From assembly GCA_017474385.1 (NCBI GenBank), contig JAFVHU010000081.1:1-45706 (forward strand): a stretch of 45,706 nt of DNA, read 5' to 3'. The translations under genes and the position numbers were made by a program. Every line of letters begins with the position of its first letter. Position 1 is the stretch's first letter. Positions 1 to 8,091 of this stretch are shown here, in pieces. The DNA is from Afipia sp. (GTDB lineage: Bacteria > Pseudomonadota > Alphaproteobacteria > Rhizobiales > Xanthobacteraceae). The notes beneath the pieces were generated by a model. It did no database searches and was not told the DNA's origin. It saw only the letters and a program-made list of their open reading frames with translations.

Positions 1-58
1 CGAGCCCAGCGCCCCATGCCAGAAATGGCATTTACCTCAAAAATCTCAAAGGTTTAGC

Positions 59-340
59 ATGTCGTCTACATTCGATCAGGTCGCCACGATCATTGCGGAA
101 ACGTGCGACATTCCTCGCGACACGATCACCCCGGAAAGCCATGCCATCGACGATCTGGGCATCGACAGCCTCGACTTCCTCGATATCGCTTTCGCCATCG
201 ACAAGGCGTTCGGCATCAAGCTGCCGCTGGAGAAGTGGACGCAGGAGGTCAACGACGGCAAGGCCACGACCGAGCAGTACTTTGTCCTGAAGAACCTCAG
301 CGCGCGCATCGACGAATTGGTCGCCGCCAAGGGCGCCTGA
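59..340 (+). CDS. acpXL: Specialised acyl carrier protein AcpXL
   Basis: 93-residue acyl carrier protein that carries the growing very-long-chain hydroxy fatty acid destined for lipid A. The phosphopantetheine attachment motif GIDSLDF is visible with the modified serine at residue 37. Family knowledge: AcpXL is distinct from the housekeeping AcpP and is found in Rhizobiales next to its own dehydratase, two ketosynthases, reductase and acyltransferase, which is exactly the order here. The ATG is preceded by an AAAGG stretch about 7 nt upstream. It is the first gene of a same-strand run to 5368 with gaps or overlaps of only a few bases up to fabF1, so an operon is inferred. The promoter probably lies off the left edge or in bases 1-58. 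Confidence 0.95.
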   Translation: MSSTFDQVATIIAETCDIPRDTITPESHAIDDLGIDSLDFLDIAFAIDKAFGIKLPLEKWTQEVNDGKATTEQYFVLKNLSARIDELVAAKGA

Positions 341-350
341 CGCCCCCGCC

Positions 351-824
351 ATGCAACTCGAATACTTCCAGATGGTTGACCGCATCACCGACCTCGACGT
401 CGGTAAGCGGACGATTACGGTCGAGTCGCAGGTGCCTGAGACAAGCACCATTTTCGAGGGGCACTTCCCCGGCTATCCACTGATGCCGGGCGTGCTGCTG
501 ACCGAGACGATGGCGCAGACCTCTGGCTGGCTCCTGATCGCGCTTCTGAAGTTCGAGCGCATGCCGTTCCTTGCCAGCGTCAAGGAAGCCAAGATGCGCG
601 ACTTCGTAAAGCCAGGCGAGTTGCTGACAGTCGACGCAAGCATCGTTCATGAGGGCTCGGGTTTTGCCGTCACAGATGCCAAGGTCCTCGTCGACGGCAA
701 GTTGAAATGCAATGCGACGCTGACCTTCCGCCATACGCCATTCCCTCACCCGGATTTGCGCGTGCACATGGAATCGATGGCGAAGCGGATCGGCTTTCCT
801 CAACAGGCAATCGCTCATGACTGA
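351..824 (+). CDS. FabZ-like 3-hydroxyacyl-ACP dehydratase (VLCFA pathway)
   Basis: 157-residue hot-dog-fold dehydratase. The FabZ signature HFPGYPLMPGV is present, with His38 as the catalytic histidine and Glu52 fourteen residues later, the usual FabZ spacing. It should remove water from 3-hydroxyacyl-AcpXL during each elongation round. It starts 10 nt after acpXL and its end overlaps the start of the next ketosynthase by 8 nt, so translation is probably coupled. Compared with housekeeping FabZ it has a C-terminal extension of about 20 residues. Membership of the VLCFA set is inferred from position beside acpXL. Confidence 0.93.
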   Translation: MQLEYFQMVDRITDLDVGKRTITVESQVPETSTIFEGHFPGYPLMPGVLLTETMAQTSGWLLIALLKFERMPFLASVKEAKMRDFVKPGELLTVDASIVHEGSGFAVTDAKVLVDGKLKCNATLTFRHTPFPHPDLRVHMESMAKRIGFPQQAIAHD

Positions 825-2016
825 GACCCCTTCACCAAAAGGCGAACCGCGCGAAGCCTGGATCACGGGCATCGGCCTTGCCACATCTCTCGGTGAGGGG
901 CTGGATGCGCATTGGGACGCGCTGAACGCCAAGACGATCAACGTCGACGAGACGACGTTCGCGCCCTACATCGTCCACCCAATGACCAAGCTGAGCTTCG
1001 ACGCGCAGATCCCCAAGAAGGGCGACCAGCGCCAGATGGAAGCGTGGCAGCGCATCGGCACGTATGCGGCGGGTCTCGCGCTCGACTCCGCTGGCGTCAA
1101 GGGTAATGCCGAGATCCTCTCGCGCATGGACATGATCGTTGCCGCAGGTGGCGGCGAACGCGACCTCGCGGTGGATTCCTCGATCGTCAACGCCAACATC
1201 CAGGGCAACGCCGACCCGGCCCTGCTCAACGAGCGGCTGATGAACGACCTGCGCCCCACGTTGTTTCTGGCGCAGCTCTCAAACTTGCTCGCCGGCAACA
1301 TCTCCATCGTTCACGGCGTCACGGGATCGTCCCGAACCTTCATGGGCGAGGAAGCCGCCGGCGTGGACGCTGCACGCATCGCTCTGGCGCGCATCCTCGA
1401 CGGACAAAGCGATATTGCACTTGTCGGCGCGGCTCAGAACAGCGAGCGCAAGGAAATGCTGATGCTCTACGAGTTCGGCGATTTCAATCTGAAAAACAAA
1501 TTTGCGCCGGTCTGGGAGCGCGACAACGGTTTTGCACTCGGTGCCGGCGGCGTGTTCCTCGTCATCGAGTCCAAGGAACACGCGCAGGCGCGCGGCGCGA
1601 AGCCCTATGCGAAGCTCACCAAAGTTATTTCCGACCATGCGCGACGCAAGACCGCCGGCGACGTGACCGCAGCACTCGATGGGCTGTGGTCAAAGATTGG
1701 GGCGGTGGGCGAAAACAGCGCGATTGTTACCGGTGCAACCGGAGCTGCGCCGGTTACCGCAGAAGAGCGTGCATTTCTCCATAAGCATCGCGATATTCCA
1801 GCCCGCGGCACCGCCACCCCTTTCGGCCATGTCGTAGAGGCTCAGTTCCCGCTCGGTCTGGCGCTCGCAGCGCTGTCGATCTCGCGCGGCGCGCTGTTTC
1901 CACCGAACGATAAAACCGGCGTCGAGATTGAAATGGCGAAGCCGCCATCCCAGATTATCGTGATTGGAGCCGGTCACTGGCGCGGCGAAGGCATGGCGCT
2001 GGTTGAGGCAATTTAG
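817..2016 (+). CDS. Degenerate ketosynthase FabF2, chain-length-factor-like
   Basis: 399-residue protein of the beta-ketoacyl-ACP synthase II fold, second of the two ketosynthase genes in AcpXL clusters. The N-terminal ITGIGLATSLG and C-terminal VIGAGHWRGEG glycine-rich stretches fit the thiolase fold. The active-site region reads GEEAAGVDA where the neighbour FabF1 reads TACASGATA, so an ungapped alignment puts Glu179 at the nucleophilic Cys. The first catalytic His motif (NAHGTGT) is replaced by VTGATGAA. The second His survives in PFGHVVEAQ. This pattern resembles chain-length factors (KS-beta) of type II polyketide synthases, which lack the Cys and pair with an active KS. A non-catalytic partner of FabF1 is inferred. 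It overlaps fabZ by 8 nt; fabF1 begins 17 nt after its stop. Confidence 0.9.
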   Translation: MTETPSPKGEPREAWITGIGLATSLGEGLDAHWDALNAKTINVDETTFAPYIVHPMTKLSFDAQIPKKGDQRQMEAWQRIGTYAAGLALDSAGVKGNAEILSRMDMIVAAGGGERDLAVDSSIVNANIQGNADPALLNERLMNDLRPTLFLAQLSNLLAGNISIVHGVTGSSRTFMGEEAAGVDAARIALARILDGQSDIALVGAAQNSERKEMLMLYEFGDFNLKNKFAPVWERDNGFALGAGGVFLVIESKEHAQARGAKPYAKLTKVISDHARRKTAGDVTAALDGLWSKIGAVGENSAIVTGATGAAPVTAEERAFLHKHRDIPARGTATPFGHVVEAQFPLGLALAALSISRGALFPPNDKTGVEIEMAKPPSQIIVIGAGHWRGEGMALVEAI

Positions 2017-2033
2017 CGAGATACGGGGGCACG

Positions 2034-3314
2034 ATGACATCGACTCGCGACAAGTTCGGACGACCCATCGTTGTCGTCACCGGCATGGGCGTCGTCACAT
2101 CCCTCGGCGCAGGCAAGTCCGACAACTGGGCTAAATTGACCGCAGGTGAATCGGGCATCCGGACCATCACGCGCTTCCCGACCAACGGCCTCAAGACCAC
2201 AATGGCCGGCACGATCGATTTCATTCCGGTCGAACCATTTTCGTCCACCACGCTGTCGGAGCGGCTTGCCGACGTCGCAACTGAAGAAGCCGTCGCGCAA
2301 TCGGGTATCGGCTCCAAGGGCGATTTCCCCGGGCCGCTGTTTCTGGCGGTCGCACCCATCGAACTCGAATGGCAACCGCGGCACGACATTGCCCGCGCCA
2401 CCGGAATGGCGTCCGGTATCGATTACGACGCCCTCCTCAACGCCAGCGGCAGCGGCCGCTTCACCGATCTGCATCGCCGGTTTCTGTTCGGCTCCGTTGC
2501 CGACCACTTGGCCGACGCCTTCGGCACCAAAGGCTCGCCGATCTCATTGTCGACGGCCTGTGCATCGGGCGCGACCGCGATTCAGCTTGGCGTCGAGGCG
2601 ATCCGCCGCGGCGAAACCGACGCCGCGCTGTGCGTGGCGACGGATGGCTCGGTCAATGCCGAAGCGCTGATCCGTTTCTCGCTGCTGTCCGCCCTCTCCA
2701 CCCACAACGATCCTCCGCAGGCAGCGGTACGTCCGTTCTCCAAAAACCGCGACGGTTTTGTCATGGCGGAAGGCGCCGGCGCACTGGTGCTCGAAAGCCT
2801 TGAAGCCGCCACCGCGCGCGGCGCAAAAATCCTCGGCGTCGTTGCCGGCTGCGGCGAACTCGCCGACTCATTCCATCGCACCCGTTCAAGCCCGGACGGC
2901 AAACCGATCGTCGGGTGCGTACGCAACGCACTTGCTGACGCTGGCGTCTGCGCCGAGCAGATCGACTACATCAACGCGCACGGCACCGGCACGCCCGAGA
3001 ACGACAAGATGGAATATCTCGGCATCTCGATGGTGTTCGGCGAACGCGCGAAAGAGATTCCGGTATCATCCAACAAGTCGATGGTCGGGCATACGCTCTC
3101 GGCCGCGGGCGCGGTGGAGGCCGTATTCTCCCTGCTGACCCTGGAACATCAGCGTATCCCGCCGACTATCAACTACGATGTGCCAGATCCGGCGATCCCG
3201 TTCGACGTGGTGCCCAACAAGGCCCGCGACGCTCGCGTAAACGCGGTCATGTCGAACTCGTTCGGATTCGGCGGCCAGAACGCCTCCCTGATCCTCACCC
3301 GCGAGCCAATGTAA
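2034..3314 (+). CDS. Beta-ketoacyl-ACP synthase FabF1 (VLCFA elongation)
   Basis: 426-residue KAS II enzyme that condenses malonyl-ACP with acyl-AcpXL. All three catalytic elements are intact: Cys176 in TACASG, the first His in NAHGTGT and the second His in VGHTLSAAG. It has the usual N-terminal VVVTGMGVVTSLG strand-turn and the FGFGGQN C-terminal loop. Its role in extending chains to about C28 comes from its place between fabF2 and the acyltransferase of the AcpXL set. Length is normal for FabF. The coding sequence follows fabF2 directly on the same strand. Confidence 0.95.
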   Translation: MTSTRDKFGRPIVVVTGMGVVTSLGAGKSDNWAKLTAGESGIRTITRFPTNGLKTTMAGTIDFIPVEPFSSTTLSERLADVATEEAVAQSGIGSKGDFPGPLFLAVAPIELEWQPRHDIARATGMASGIDYDALLNASGSGRFTDLHRRFLFGSVADHLADAFGTKGSPISLSTACASGATAIQLGVEAIRRGETDAALCVATDGSVNAEALIRFSLLSALSTHNDPPQAAVRPFSKNRDGFVMAEGAGALVLESLEAATARGAKILGVVAGCGELADSFHRTRSSPDGKPIVGCVRNALADAGVCAEQIDYINAHGTGTPENDKMEYLGISMVFGERAKEIPVSSNKSMVGHTLSAAGAVEAVFSLLTLEHQRIPPTINYDVPDPAIPFDVVPNKARDARVNAVMSNSFGFGGQNASLILTREPM

Positions 3315-3413
3315 AGGCTCGCGGCGGTGGCGTTCGGCGGTTGACGGCCTCCGCCGAACCGGCGATACCCACGTCCAAATCTACAAGCAAATTCAGCCTT
3401 TCAGGACGCCTTG

Positions 3414-4436
3414 ATGCGCGCGCTCACTCTCGTTGCCGACCGCCAGCTTGTGGTCGCGGATACCCCGCCTCCCCCGCCACCCGGCGCAGGCGAGGTACAG
3501 ATCCGCGTCAAGGCCGTCGCCCTCAACCACATCGACGTCTGGGGCTATCGCGGCATGGCTTTCGCCAAGCGCAAACTCCCGCTCGTGGTCGGCGCGGAAG
3601 CCTCCGGAGAGATTGCAGCCATCGGCGATGGCGTAACCCGCTTCAAGCCGGGACAGAAAGTCGTGATGTACGGCGCGCTGACCTGCGGCACTTGTCCCGC
3701 ATGTCAGGCTGGCCGCGACAACCTCTGCGAAAATGTTGCCGGTATCATGGGTTTCCATGTCGACGGCTTCGCCCGCGAATTGATGAACCTCAACGAGCGG
3801 CTGGTGATCCCGGTGCCGGACGGCGTCTCAGACCGTGACGCGGCCTGCGCGCCGATCGCATTCTCGACCGTTCAGCACATGCTGTTCGACAACGCCAAAT
3901 TGCTGCCCGGCGAAACCGTGCTGGTGCATGCCGGCGGCTCGGGTATTGGCACCGTCGCGATCATGATGGCAAAGGCCATCGGCTGCACCATCATCACCAC
4001 GGTCGGCGATGACTCCAAGATCGAAGGCGTGAAAGCGCTCGGCGCGGATCATGTCATCAATTATCGCAAGGATCGTTTCGAACACGAAACACGCAAGATA
4101 ACCAAGAAGAAGGGTGTCGACGTGGTCTTCGAACATGTCGGCGCCGACACTTTCAACGGCTCCCTGCTGGTCTTGAAGCGCGGCGGGCGGCTGGTCACCT
4201 GCGGCTCTACCTCGGGCCCGACAACCACGATCAACCTGATGCAGTTGTTCCAGCAGCAGTACCGCATCTTCGGATCGTTCGGAGCGACCATCCGCAACAT
4301 CGCCGAGAGCCTCGACAAGATGGCCACCGGCATGAAGCCGGTGATCGACACTGAAGTTCCGATCGAGGATGTTGCCGCGGCGCTCAAGCGCATGGAAAGC
4401 CGGCAGGTGTTCGGCAAAATCGTCGTCACATTCTGA
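3414..4436 (+). CDS. MDR-family zinc-containing reductase of the AcpXL cluster
   Basis: 340-residue medium-chain dehydrogenase/reductase. A structural-zinc lobe with four cysteines (TCGTCPACQ and NLC, about residues 91, 94, 97 and 105) and a Rossmann dinucleotide motif VHAGGSGIGTV near residue 170 are visible. The positions that normally hold catalytic-zinc ligands in alcohol dehydrogenases read ALNHIDVWG and GAEASG, without the expected Cys and His, as in quinone reductases. In AcpXL clusters this gene is annotated as an alcohol dehydrogenase or enoyl reductase; an enoyl-acyl reduction role is plausible but inferred. I start at ATG 3414 rather than TTG 3411 because AGGA sits 9 nt upstream. 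Its stop overlaps the next start by one base (TGATG). Confidence 0.88.
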   Translation: MRALTLVADRQLVVADTPPPPPPGAGEVQIRVKAVALNHIDVWGYRGMAFAKRKLPLVVGAEASGEIAAIGDGVTRFKPGQKVVMYGALTCGTCPACQAGRDNLCENVAGIMGFHVDGFARELMNLNERLVIPVPDGVSDRDAACAPIAFSTVQHMLFDNAKLLPGETVLVHAGGSGIGTVAIMMAKAIGCTIITTVGDDSKIEGVKALGADHVINYRKDRFEHETRKITKKKGVDVVFEHVGADTFNGSLLVLKRGGRLVTCGSTSGPTTTINLMQLFQQQYRIFGSFGATIRNIAESLDKMATGMKPVIDTEVPIEDVAAALKRMESRQVFGKIVVTF

Positions 4437-5368
4437 TGCGCCGCCTGCTCCTCCGCACCAAGGCCATTCTGCGCGACGCGCTCAAGCCCGTGACAGGAGC
4501 GATCCTTGGCGCGATCGCGGTCGGACTGTTGCGGGGCACCCGCTATTTCGATCCGGACCGCACTGCTAATTTCTTCGCATCGGTAACGCGCGCCGTCGGC
4601 CCTTGGCTGCCCGAACACAAGATTGGCCGAGCCAATCTGACCGCGGCCTTCCCGGAAAAATCTCCCCCCGAAATCGATACGATCTTGATGGGTGTGTGGG
4701 AAAATCTGGGCCGCGTTGGCGCGGAGTTCGCGCATATCGACCACCTCTGGGATCTCGATCCCGAAAGTTGGGAGAGCGGGCGCATCGAACCCGCTCCCGG
4801 CAGCATCGAGAAATTTCTCGCGCTGCGCGACGACGGCAAGGGTGCGTTGATATTCGCCAGTCATCTCGCAAATTGGGAATTGCCTGCACTCGCGGCTCCT
4901 GCCTATGGCCTCGAGTCAGCGGTGCTGTTTCGCCGGCCCAATATCGCGGCTGTCGACCGTGCGATCCAGGACATCCGCGCCGTCAACATGGGTACGATGG
5001 TCGCCACCACACACGATGCACCGTTGCGGCTGGCGCAAGCCCTGCAAAAAGGTGTCCATGTCGGCATGCTGGTGGATCAGCATTTCGGGCGCGGTGCGGA
5101 CATCACATTTTTTGGGCGGCCCGCCAAGGCCAACCCGCTGCTTGCACGCCTTGCCCGGCAGGTCGAATGCCCGATCCATGGTGTGCGGATCATCCGGCTG
5201 CCGAACCACCGTTTTCGCATCGAGATGTCAGACGAGGTGAAACCGGTGCGCGATGCCGAAGGCAAGATCGACGTGCAAGGCACCACGCAGGCCATCAACA
5301 ACGTGATCGAGGGATGGGTTCGCGAACATCCCGAGCAATGGCTCTGGCTGCACCGCCGCTGGCGATGA
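4436..5368 (+). CDS. lpxXL: Lipid A very-long-chain acyltransferase, LpxXL-like
   Basis: 310-residue member of the LpxL/HtrB lysophospholipid acyltransferase family. The HX4E catalytic motif is seen as HLANWE (His143, Glu148). An N-terminal hydrophobic stretch (about residues 20-33) fits the inner-membrane anchor of the family. In rhizobia this enzyme moves the 27-hydroxyoctacosanoyl group from AcpXL to lipid A; placement as last gene of the cluster supports that here. Translation is coupled to the preceding reductase through TGATG. The stop is immediately followed by the convergent stop of the PotF-like gene with no intervening base, so there is no room for a conventional terminator between them. 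Confidence 0.92.
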   Translation: MRRLLLRTKAILRDALKPVTGAILGAIAVGLLRGTRYFDPDRTANFFASVTRAVGPWLPEHKIGRANLTAAFPEKSPPEIDTILMGVWENLGRVGAEFAHIDHLWDLDPESWESGRIEPAPGSIEKFLALRDDGKGALIFASHLANWELPALAAPAYGLESAVLFRRPNIAAVDRAIQDIRAVNMGTMVATTHDAPLRLAQALQKGVHVGMLVDQHFGRGADITFFGRPAKANPLLARLARQVECPIHGVRIIRLPNHRFRIEMSDEVKPVRDAEGKIDVQGTTQAINNVIEGWVREHPEQWLWLHRRWR

Positions 5369-6481
5369 TCACCGGCCTGTCTTCACCCGAGTCCATAGCC
5401 GGTTGATGATGCGCTGGGTCGCCGGATCGCGCGCGGTGATCACGAACAGCCGACTCAAAGTCGCATCATCCGGATAGACCGTCTTGTCGTTGAATATCTT
5501 CGGGTCGATCAGCTTCTGGCTGGCGAGGTTACCGTTCGCATAGGACAAAAAATCTGAATTCTTTGCAGCAACGTCGGGTCGATAGAGATAGTTGATGAGT
5601 TCATAGGCCTCGGCGACGTTCTGCGCATCCGCCGGGATGACAAAGTTATCGAAGAACATCTGCGCGCCCTCTTTTGGGATCGCATACCCGATCTCGACGC
5701 CGTTCTTGGCCTCCGCCGCGCGGCTCTGTGCCTGCTTGATATCGCCCGACCAGCCAACCACAAAACAGATTTCGCCGGTCGCCAGCGCGTTCAGGTATTC
5801 CGAGGAATGAAACTTGCGCACATAGGGCCGCACCTTGCCGACAAGGTCGGCAGCCTTTTCCAGATCGGCCTGCTTGGTCGAATTCGGGTCGAGGCCGAGA
5901 TAGTTTAGCGCGGCCGGCAGGATATCATCCGCGGAATCCAGCATGTGAATCCCGCAATCCTTGAACTTCGCAAGGTTCTCGGGCTTGAACACCATCGACC
6001 AGGAATCGATCTTGGCGTCAGCGCCAAGAACTTCCTGCGCCTTCTTGACGTTGTAGCCGATGCCAGTGGTGCCCCACATGTAGTTGGCTGCGAAAGCATT
6101 GCCGGGATCGTAGACGGCAAGCCGTTTGGTCACCTCGGGCCACGCGTTGGCGAGGTTGGGCAATTTTGACTTGTCCAGCTTCTGGAAAATATTCGCAGCG
6201 ATCTGGCGTTGCAGAAAATACGCCGTCGGCACCACCACGTCGTAGCCGGATTTTCCAGCCAGCAACCGGGTCTCGAGAGTCTCGTTGGCGTCGAACGTGT
6301 CGTAGGTGACCTTGATACCGGTTTCCTTGGTGAATTGTTCGAGGACGCCCGGCGCCATATAGTTCGACCAGTTGTAGAAGTTTACGCTGCGCTGCTGAGC
6401 CAGCGTGAACGACGTCGAAGCCAAAAGAACACACGCAACGATTGCAGTGAAGGTCAGTCCCCTCTTCCCACCAGCGATCAC
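5369..6481 (-). CDS. Periplasmic putrescine/polyamine-binding protein, PotF-like
   Basis: 370-residue ABC transporter substrate-binding protein with an N-terminal signal peptide (hydrophobic TAIVACVLLAS then LAQ before the mature start). The mature N-terminus VNFYNWSNYM and the motifs GYDVVVPTAYFL and NFVIPADA are characteristic of PotD/PotF polyamine-binding proteins. Length matches PotF. No permease or ATPase gene of the potGHI type is adjacent: downstream is the convergent lpxXL and upstream an aminotransferase 10 nt away. The protein either serves a transporter encoded elsewhere or has a sensory role; substrate is inferred only from family. Confidence 0.87.
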   Translation of the reverse strand: MIAGGKRGLTFTAIVACVLLASTSFTLAQQRSVNFYNWSNYMAPGVLEQFTKETGIKVTYDTFDANETLETRLLAGKSGYDVVVPTAYFLQRQIAANIFQKLDKSKLPNLANAWPEVTKRLAVYDPGNAFAANYMWGTTGIGYNVKKAQEVLGADAKIDSWSMVFKPENLAKFKDCGIHMLDSADDILPAALNYLGLDPNSTKQADLEKAADLVGKVRPYVRKFHSSEYLNALATGEICFVVGWSGDIKQAQSRAAEAKNGVEIGYAIPKEGAQMFFDNFVIPADAQNVAEAYELINYLYRPDVAAKNSDFLSYANGNLASQKLIDPKIFNDKTVYPDDATLSRLFVITARDPATQRIINRLWTRVKTGR

Positions 6482-6491
6482 CGTATTCTCC

Positions 6492-7643
6492 TCAACCGTG
6501 AAGAACGTGCGTCAGCCGCTCAAGCGCCGTGTCGAGCGTTGCGTCCTTTTTCGAGAAGCAGAACCTCACGACGGACGTGACATGGTTCTCTTCATAGAAG
6601 GCTGACACGGGAATAGCAGCAACCTTGTGCTCATGCACAATGCGCTTGCAGAACGCCACGTCGCTCTCATTCAATCCGAGCGGCGCGAGATCGACATTGA
6701 GAAAATAAGTCCCCTGCGATTGCAGCACCGGGAAACCAAGGTTGACGAGGCCCCTGCTTAAACGGTCGCGGCTGCGCGCAAGATCGGTCCGCATTTGCAG
6801 GAAATAGTCGTCCGGCTTGCCAAGACCGTAGGCGACTGCGACCTGAAGGTTGGGCGGCGTGGTGAAGGTGATGAACTGATGCGCCTTCGCAAGGACACGC
6901 AGGATCTGTGGGGCGGCGCAGACGAATCCGATCTTCCAGCCGGTCAGACCGAAGATCTTTCCCGCCGATCCGATCTTCACAGTGCGATCGCGCATGCCCG
7001 GAATCGCGATCAGCGGAATGTGCTCGCGGCCGTCGAACACCACATGCTCCCAAACCTCGTCGCAAATGGCGATCAGGTTGTGCTCCTGACAAATCCGCCC
7101 GAGCATCTCGAGGTCCTCGCGCGGATAGACCACAGCCGCCGGGTTCAGCGGATTGTTGAGGATGACGTAACGCGTCTTCGGCGTGATCGCGGCGCGGATC
7201 GCCTCTTCCGGAAGGCGCCAGTGCGGCGGCTCGAGGCGCAGGAATTTGGGAATGCCGCCTGCCAGCCGGATGATCGGCACGTAGGAGTCGTACATCGGCT
7301 GGAACAAAAGCACTTCGTCGCCCGGCTGCACCAATCCGAGGATCGATCCTGTCAGCGCTTCCGTCGCGCCCGAGGTCACCATCACCTCGCTCATGGGATC
7401 GAGCTGGAGGTTGTGCCAATGCGCATAGTGCGTCGCGATGGCCTGGCGCAGTTCCGGGATCCCCATCATCGAGGGATACTGGTTGTAGCCGTTCAGGACA
7501 GCGTCGGCAGCTTTCTCCCTGACATCAAGCGGACCGGGGTCCTCTGGAAAGCCTTGACCGAGATTGATCGCGTTGAGGTCGCGTGCGGCCTGCGACATGA
7601 CGTCAAAAATGGTATTCGGCAGGTCCGCGAAAATCCTGTTCAC
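6492..7643 (-). CDS. PLP-dependent class I aminotransferase
   Basis: Fold-type I aminotransferase of 383 residues. Visible elements are NLGQGFPEDPGP near residue 28, NNPLNP near 163, the cofactor aspartate in CDEVWEH (Asp195) and the Schiff-base lysine in SAGKIFGLTGWKIGF (Lys229). The set resembles methionine/kynurenine-type aminotransferases (YbdL/KAT-like); exact amino donor unknown. I use GTG at 7643 because an upstream start would overlap the rhodanese gene; GTG is 5 nt after the rhodanese stop and has AGGCGG about 9 nt upstream. The pairing with rhodanese hints at sulfur amino acid metabolism, an inference only. Confidence 0.87.
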   Translation of the reverse strand: MNRIFADLPNTIFDVMSQAARDLNAINLGQGFPEDPGPLDVREKAADAVLNGYNQYPSMMGIPELRQAIATHYAHWHNLQLDPMSEVMVTSGATEALTGSILGLVQPGDEVLLFQPMYDSYVPIIRLAGGIPKFLRLEPPHWRLPEEAIRAAITPKTRYVILNNPLNPAAVVYPREDLEMLGRICQEHNLIAICDEVWEHVVFDGREHIPLIAIPGMRDRTVKIGSAGKIFGLTGWKIGFVCAAPQILRVLAKAHQFITFTTPPNLQVAVAYGLGKPDDYFLQMRTDLARSRDRLSRGLVNLGFPVLQSQGTYFLNVDLAPLGLNESDVAFCKRIVHEHKVAAIPVSAFYEENHVTSVVRFCFSKKDATLDTALERLTHVLHG

Positions 7644-7648
7644 GAGGA

Positions 7649-8005
7649 TCAGCCGCCTGTTTTGGACGGCAGCCCGGCAGCCTTCCACGCCAGCATGCCC
7701 CCCGCGAGGTGCGAGTCGTACGGCTTGCCGCCAGCCTGGGCGGCCAATGATGCCGTGACCGAACGCTTGCCGGAGCGGCAGGCAAAAACCACCGTCTTGC
7801 CCTGAGGGTCGGGGATTTCGGCCGGATCGAACGTCGACAGCGGCAGCACCACCGCGTCCGGATAGGCCTCGGCCGCGACCTCATTCGGCTCACGCACATC
7901 GATCAGGAGATAGCGCCCCTGTGCAATACCGGCGGCGACCTCTTCCGCCGTCAAATCGTGAACTTTTTCAGCCTGTGACACATCGACCTCCACGAGGTAA
8001 TCCAA
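7649..8005 (-). CDS. Single-domain rhodanese sulfurtransferase
   Basis: 118-residue rhodanese-like protein. The active-site loop VFACRSGKRSV carries the persulfide cysteine at residue 76, and the upstream LLIDVREPNE motif marks the CH2A region. Length suits a GlpE/PspE-like single-domain enzyme that transfers sulfane sulfur to cyanide or a protein acceptor. No signal peptide, so cytoplasmic. It lies 5 nt upstream of the aminotransferase start on the same strand, so the two are likely co-transcribed. The upstream kup gene ends 86 bp away. Confidence 0.88.
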   Translation of the reverse strand: MDYLVEVDVSQAEKVHDLTAEEVAAGIAQGRYLLIDVREPNEVAAEAYPDAVVLPLSTFDPAEIPDPQGKTVVFACRSGKRSVTASLAAQAGGKPYDSHLAGGMLAWKAAGLPSKTGG

Positions 8006-8091
8006 GATCAGCCCCCAAGATTAAGCGCGAACGGCGCACAACCTCTCTTTTTGCGGCAAGAAAATCAAGCTTAGCGGGCCGCCGGTTATCC

